The position numbers and the translations under genes were made by a program. A stretch of DNA of 7,452 nt from Palsa-1400 sp036008545 (GTDB lineage: Bacteria; Verrucomicrobiota; Verrucomicrobiia; Limisphaerales; Palsa-1400). Below, piece by piece: positions 6,632 to 7,452 of this stretch (its first letter is position 1; every line of letters begins with the position of its first letter). The DNA lies in the NCBI GenBank assembly GCA_036008545.1, contig DASYNM010000484.1, forward strand, positions 1 to 7,452. Reading direction: 5' to 3'. The notes beneath the pieces were generated by a model that searched no databases, had not been told where the DNA came from, and worked only from the letters and a program-made list of their open reading frames with translations.

Positions 6632-6861
6632 AGGCAAATTCCCCTCGACACGTTCCGCTGCAAGTCATGCGATTTGCTTTGCGGACTCCTCGTGACCGGG
6701 AGGCATCGAAAGACGCGGTTGATCTGGACCGGATAGGCCGCGAAGCTGAATTCGCAGATCGGGACGATGAGGCGTCCTCTATTCGATTTGGTTCTCAATG
6801 CTATTTTCATAGTTTGCTTTAACATGCGGTTATTTTTATGGATGATGGCATACAGGTTCAT
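6628..6861 (-). CDS. Doubtful 77-codon reading frame bridging tetR and the zinc-finger gene
   Basis: This frame starts with ATG overlapping the TetR stop as ATGA and ends with TGA overlapping the zinc-finger gene start as ATGA. An AAGGAA ribosome-site match lies at 6871-6876, nine bases upstream of its start. These three signs favour translation. Against it, the product resembles no family I know, is rich in Arg, Ser, Asn and Lys with no clear hydrophobic core pattern, and the first third is AT-rich with poor codon bias. The middle third (about codons 30-58) does have mostly G or C at third positions. It may be a short, poorly conserved protein, a leader whose translation couples tetR to the pump genes, or pure chance in an intergenic region. 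I list it as an alternative reading of the gap rather than a confident gene. Confidence 0.25.
   Translation of the reverse strand: MNLYAIIHKNNRMLKQTMKIALRTKSNRGRLIVPICEFSFAAYPVQINRVFRCLPVTRSPQSKSHDLQRNVSRGICL
6641..6646 (-). promoter_or_regulatory. Ribosome binding site deciding the zinc-finger gene start
   Basis: On the minus strand this reads GAGGGG, a strong Shine-Dalgarno match, nine bases before ATG at 6631. The alternative in-frame TTG at 6637 would leave only three bases, so the ATG is the likely start. Confidence 0.65.
6740..6755. repeat. Inverted repeat GCGAA-6-TTCGC
   Basis: Perfect 5-base arms (6740-6744 and 6751-6755) around a 6-base spacer, next to the repeat at 6762-6777. The arm sequences of the two repeats differ, which argues against two copies of one operator. 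No T run follows on either strand, so neither looks like an intrinsic terminator. Confidence 0.35.
6762..6777. repeat. Inverted repeat GGACG-6-CGTCC
   Basis: Perfect 5-base arms (6762-6766 and 6773-6777) around a 6-base spacer. It has the same geometry as the neighbouring repeat at 6740-6755, with centres 22 bases apart, about two helical turns. It could be an operator half of a pair or an RNA hairpin; 5-base arms also arise by chance. Confidence 0.35.
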
Positions 6862-7452
6862 TGCCCGGGGTTCCTTGCGTGAGCGCTTCGATTCCTCGAA
6901 CTCCTGCCTGCCGAGAGGGATGTTGTTGTTCCATGTGGACTGAGCCGCAAGATGTTTATGGGCAATTCCGTTAAGGCGCTGAGCTCGTCTGGATCATTCA
7001 GTATGCGGGCCCGGGCCAAAAGCCCCTCCACCGCAGCTCGGAGGGAGATCGCCGCAATCCGTGGATTACTTTGTCCCATAACATTCTGGTCGAAAGCATC
7101 GCGGATGGCTGATTCGAAGTACCGGAGTTCAGCCGCCTCAATTTTATAAAGCTCTTCGCTGACCGTTGGCTCGTGAGTGCCTAACTCGCAACCCAGAGTA
7201 AAGAACAGCCACCCAGGTACCCGTCCGATGTTGCGGAACTTTTCTCGCTGCAAACCTTGCAGCCAGTTAAGGAAATTAGTGATTCGGGTAAGCGGTGGAT
7301 TTGGTAGAGAAAAGTGTTTTTCATAAGCTGGCTTTGCGACCTTTTCCCAGAAATGCTGCAACGCCGCGCGAGTGAGTACGCGCTTTGAATCGAAGAAATG
7401 GTAAAGGCTTGCCTTCTTGACGCCGGCGCGCGCGCGCACCTCGTCGACCGTT
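6858..7452 (-). CDS. TetR/AcrR-family transcriptional repressor (partial, N-terminus beyond the window)
   Basis: The frame runs off the right edge; 197 residues are visible, starting within the helix-turn-helix. The visible start TVDEVRARAGVKKASLYHFF then DSKRVL is the canonical second and recognition helix of TetR proteins, so about 25-40 N-terminal residues are missing. An in-frame GTG at 7439 is internal to the domain and is not the start. The remainder is an all-helical ligand-binding domain, with a GRVPGWLFFTLGCELG-type segment resembling the AcrR C-terminal domain, ending around the LRLS about 30 residues before the stop. The final tail is rich in Ser, Arg and Asn and unlike the family. 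TetR repressors next to pump genes usually repress them until a pump substrate binds. It is co-oriented with and upstream of the pump, so it may be its first gene and control it along with itself. The ligand and operator are unknown. Confidence 0.9.
   Translation of the reverse strand, partial: TVDEVRARAGVKKASLYHFFDSKRVLTRAALQHFWEKVAKPAYEKHFSLPNPPLTRITNFLNWLQGLQREKFRNIGRVPGWLFFTLGCELGTHEPTVSEELYKIEAAELRYFESAIRDAFDQNVMGQSNPRIAAISLRAAVEGLLARARILNDPDELSALTELPINILRLSPHGTTTSLSAGRSSRNRSAHARNPGQ

Larger units (their letters stand above)
6632..6857 (-). promoter_or_regulatory. Gap between tetR and pump operon: candidate internal promoter/operator region
   Basis: This is the only sizeable gap in the run (226 bases; all others are 25 or less). 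Its tetR-proximal part (about 6780-6845) is AT-rich, and two inverted repeats follow at 6740-6755 and 6762-6777, upstream of the zinc-finger gene. This arrangement would suit a second promoter with operator sites for the TetR protein. I could not find a convincing -35/-10 pair, and no hairpin here is followed by a T run, so there is no visible terminator. The placement is inference. Confidence 0.35.

Noticed and set aside
6387..6668. N-terminal extension of the membrane fusion protein to 6668
   Set aside because: It overlaps the well-supported zinc-finger gene, has no family resemblance, and EmrA proteins need only a short cytoplasmic tail before the helix.
6740..6777. The paired inverted repeats as an intrinsic terminator after tetR
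   Set aside because: Stems are only five pairs and neither is followed by a run of T on either strand.
7426..7437. Alternating GC run of 12 bases, possible Z-DNA or repeat slippage site
   Set aside because: It encodes the expected Arg-Ala-Arg-Ala segment of the TetR helix-turn-helix, so coding constraint explains it.

Overview
The window reads as part of a bacterial chromosome from a Gram-negative with an outer membrane. It encodes a complete three-part efflux pump with an outer-membrane lipoprotein channel, and base composition is roughly half G+C by eye. The protein style (a LolA-like periplasmic protein, small orphan proteins of a kind I associate with Verrucomicrobiota/Acidobacteriota, an EmrAB-type pump) suggests Verrucomicrobiota. 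That assignment is an impression, not a demonstrated result.

Every convincing gene lies on the minus strand, so the window is best read from its right end to its left end. At the right edge is a TetR-family repressor lacking its first residues (6858-7452). A gap of 226 bases (6632-6857) follows, holding an AT-rich stretch, two neighbouring 16-base inverted repeats, and an alternative 77-codon frame that overlaps both flanking genes by ATGA. Next comes a tightly packed run: a 78-residue four-cysteine, TRASH-like zinc-finger protein (6395-6631); an EmrA/HlyD membrane fusion protein (5208-6386); a 14-helix EmrB/DHA2 drug exporter (3596-5188); an unrecognised 239-residue soluble protein with an apparent internal duplication (2851-3570); a NodT-family outer-membrane lipoprotein channel (1336-2829); a LolA-like exported protein (502-1332); and a DedA-family membrane protein cut off by the left edge (1-495).

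Gaps inside the run are only 8, 19, 25, 21, 3 and 6 bases, with no terminator between genes, so the seven downstream genes very probably form one transcription unit. The core reconstructs an EmrA-EmrB-TolC-like pump that carries amphipathic or aromatic compounds from the inner membrane across both membranes. TetR is the likely ligand-responsive repressor. The extra genes are the interesting part: a small metal-binding protein at the head, an orphan cytoplasmic protein between exporter and channel, and an envelope pair (LolA-like plus DedA) at the tail. They suggest an envelope-stress or toxic-compound response in which efflux is co-expressed with lipid or lipoprotein handling. I saw no RNA genes, CRISPR arrays, insertion sequences or plus-strand genes.
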